From: an uncultured Lachnospiraceae bacterium
GTDB taxonomy: Bacteria > Bacillota > Clostridia > Lachnospirales > Lachnospiraceae
Assembly: GCA_902473545.1 (NCBI GenBank)
Contig: CABRSG010000156.1
Coordinates: 1 to 5,779, forward strand
DNA length: 5,779 bases
Direction: 5' to 3'
Under the pieces are notes generated by a model. That model saw only the letters and a list, made by a program, of their open reading frames with translations. It was not told where the DNA came from and made no database searches. The position numbers and the translations under genes are program-made. This document shows, in pieces, positions 5,720-5,779 of this stretch (position 1 is its first letter; every line of letters begins with the position of its first letter).

Positions 5720-5779
5720 GGTTCGTTGGTCAAGCGGTTAAGACGCCGCCCTCTCACGGCGGAAACAGGGGTTCGATTC
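5720..5779 (+). tRNA. tRNA-Glu (anticodon CTC), 3' end cut by window
   Basis: The first 60 nucleotides of a tRNA-Glu are present. The 5' acceptor strand is GGTTCGT (5720-5726) and the D-stem pairs GTC (5729-5731) with GAC (5742-5744). The anticodon stem CCGCC (5746-5750) pairs with GGCGG (5758-5762) around the loop CTCTCAC, giving anticodon CTC at 5753-5755, which reads GAG. The T-stem 5' strand AGGGG (5767-5771) and loop TTCGATT (5772-5778) follow. The window stops at the first base of the T-stem 3' strand, so the rest of that strand, the 3' acceptor strand and the CCA end are not visible. It has its own promoter immediately upstream, so it is not part of the defence operon. Confidence 0.95.

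Noticed and set aside
1..5779. CRISPR array, insertion sequence or integrase
   Set aside because: No regularly spaced direct repeats, transposase or recombinase motifs, or terminal inverted repeats were seen.

Overview
The window holds one compact four-gene operon on the + strand, followed by a short AT-rich gap and the start of a tRNA-Glu gene. The ORFs are densely packed, the GC content is moderate, the Shine-Dalgarno sites are purine-rich (AGAGGAGG, GGGGGAG, GAGGTGA), and a classic sigma-A-type promoter precedes the tRNA. This suggests a Bacillota/Clostridia genome, possibly Lachnospiraceae. That assignment is inferred from style; no taxonomic marker is present.

Layout: (1) about 16-1368, an HsdM-like N6-adenine DNA methyltransferase with an unclear 5' end. 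The only ATG/GTG/TTG start in frame is TTG at 175, but coding-like sequence runs open upstream to about base 16. (2) 1365-2972, an HsdS-like specificity subunit with two target-recognition halves plus an extra C-terminal domain of about 150 residues. (3) 2947-4512, a RecF/OLD-type ABC/AAA ATPase with Walker A, an LSDGE signature, Walker B and an H-loop. (4) 4517-5614, a protein with a Cys4 HNH nuclease core flanked by helical domains. (5) 5615-5719, an intergenic region with a weak hairpin, A/T tracts resembling an UP element, and a -35/-10 promoter. (6) 5720 to the window end, the first 60 nt of tRNA-Glu (anticodon CTC), cut by the window edge.

How the genes may work together: M and S should form a sequence-specific adenine methyltransferase that marks self DNA, as in type I restriction-modification. 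No HsdR (DEAD-box translocase plus PD-(D/E)XK nuclease) is seen. The restriction position is taken by an ATPase and HNH nuclease pair that resembles the PtuA/PtuB pair of Septu and some retron systems. The best reading is a hybrid anti-phage system: type I-like methylation and recognition joined to a Septu-like ATPase-nuclease effector. All junctions are overlapping or nearly so (ATGA overlap, 26-nt overlap, 4-nt gap), which supports one co-translated functional unit. Function is inferred from motifs and gene order only.
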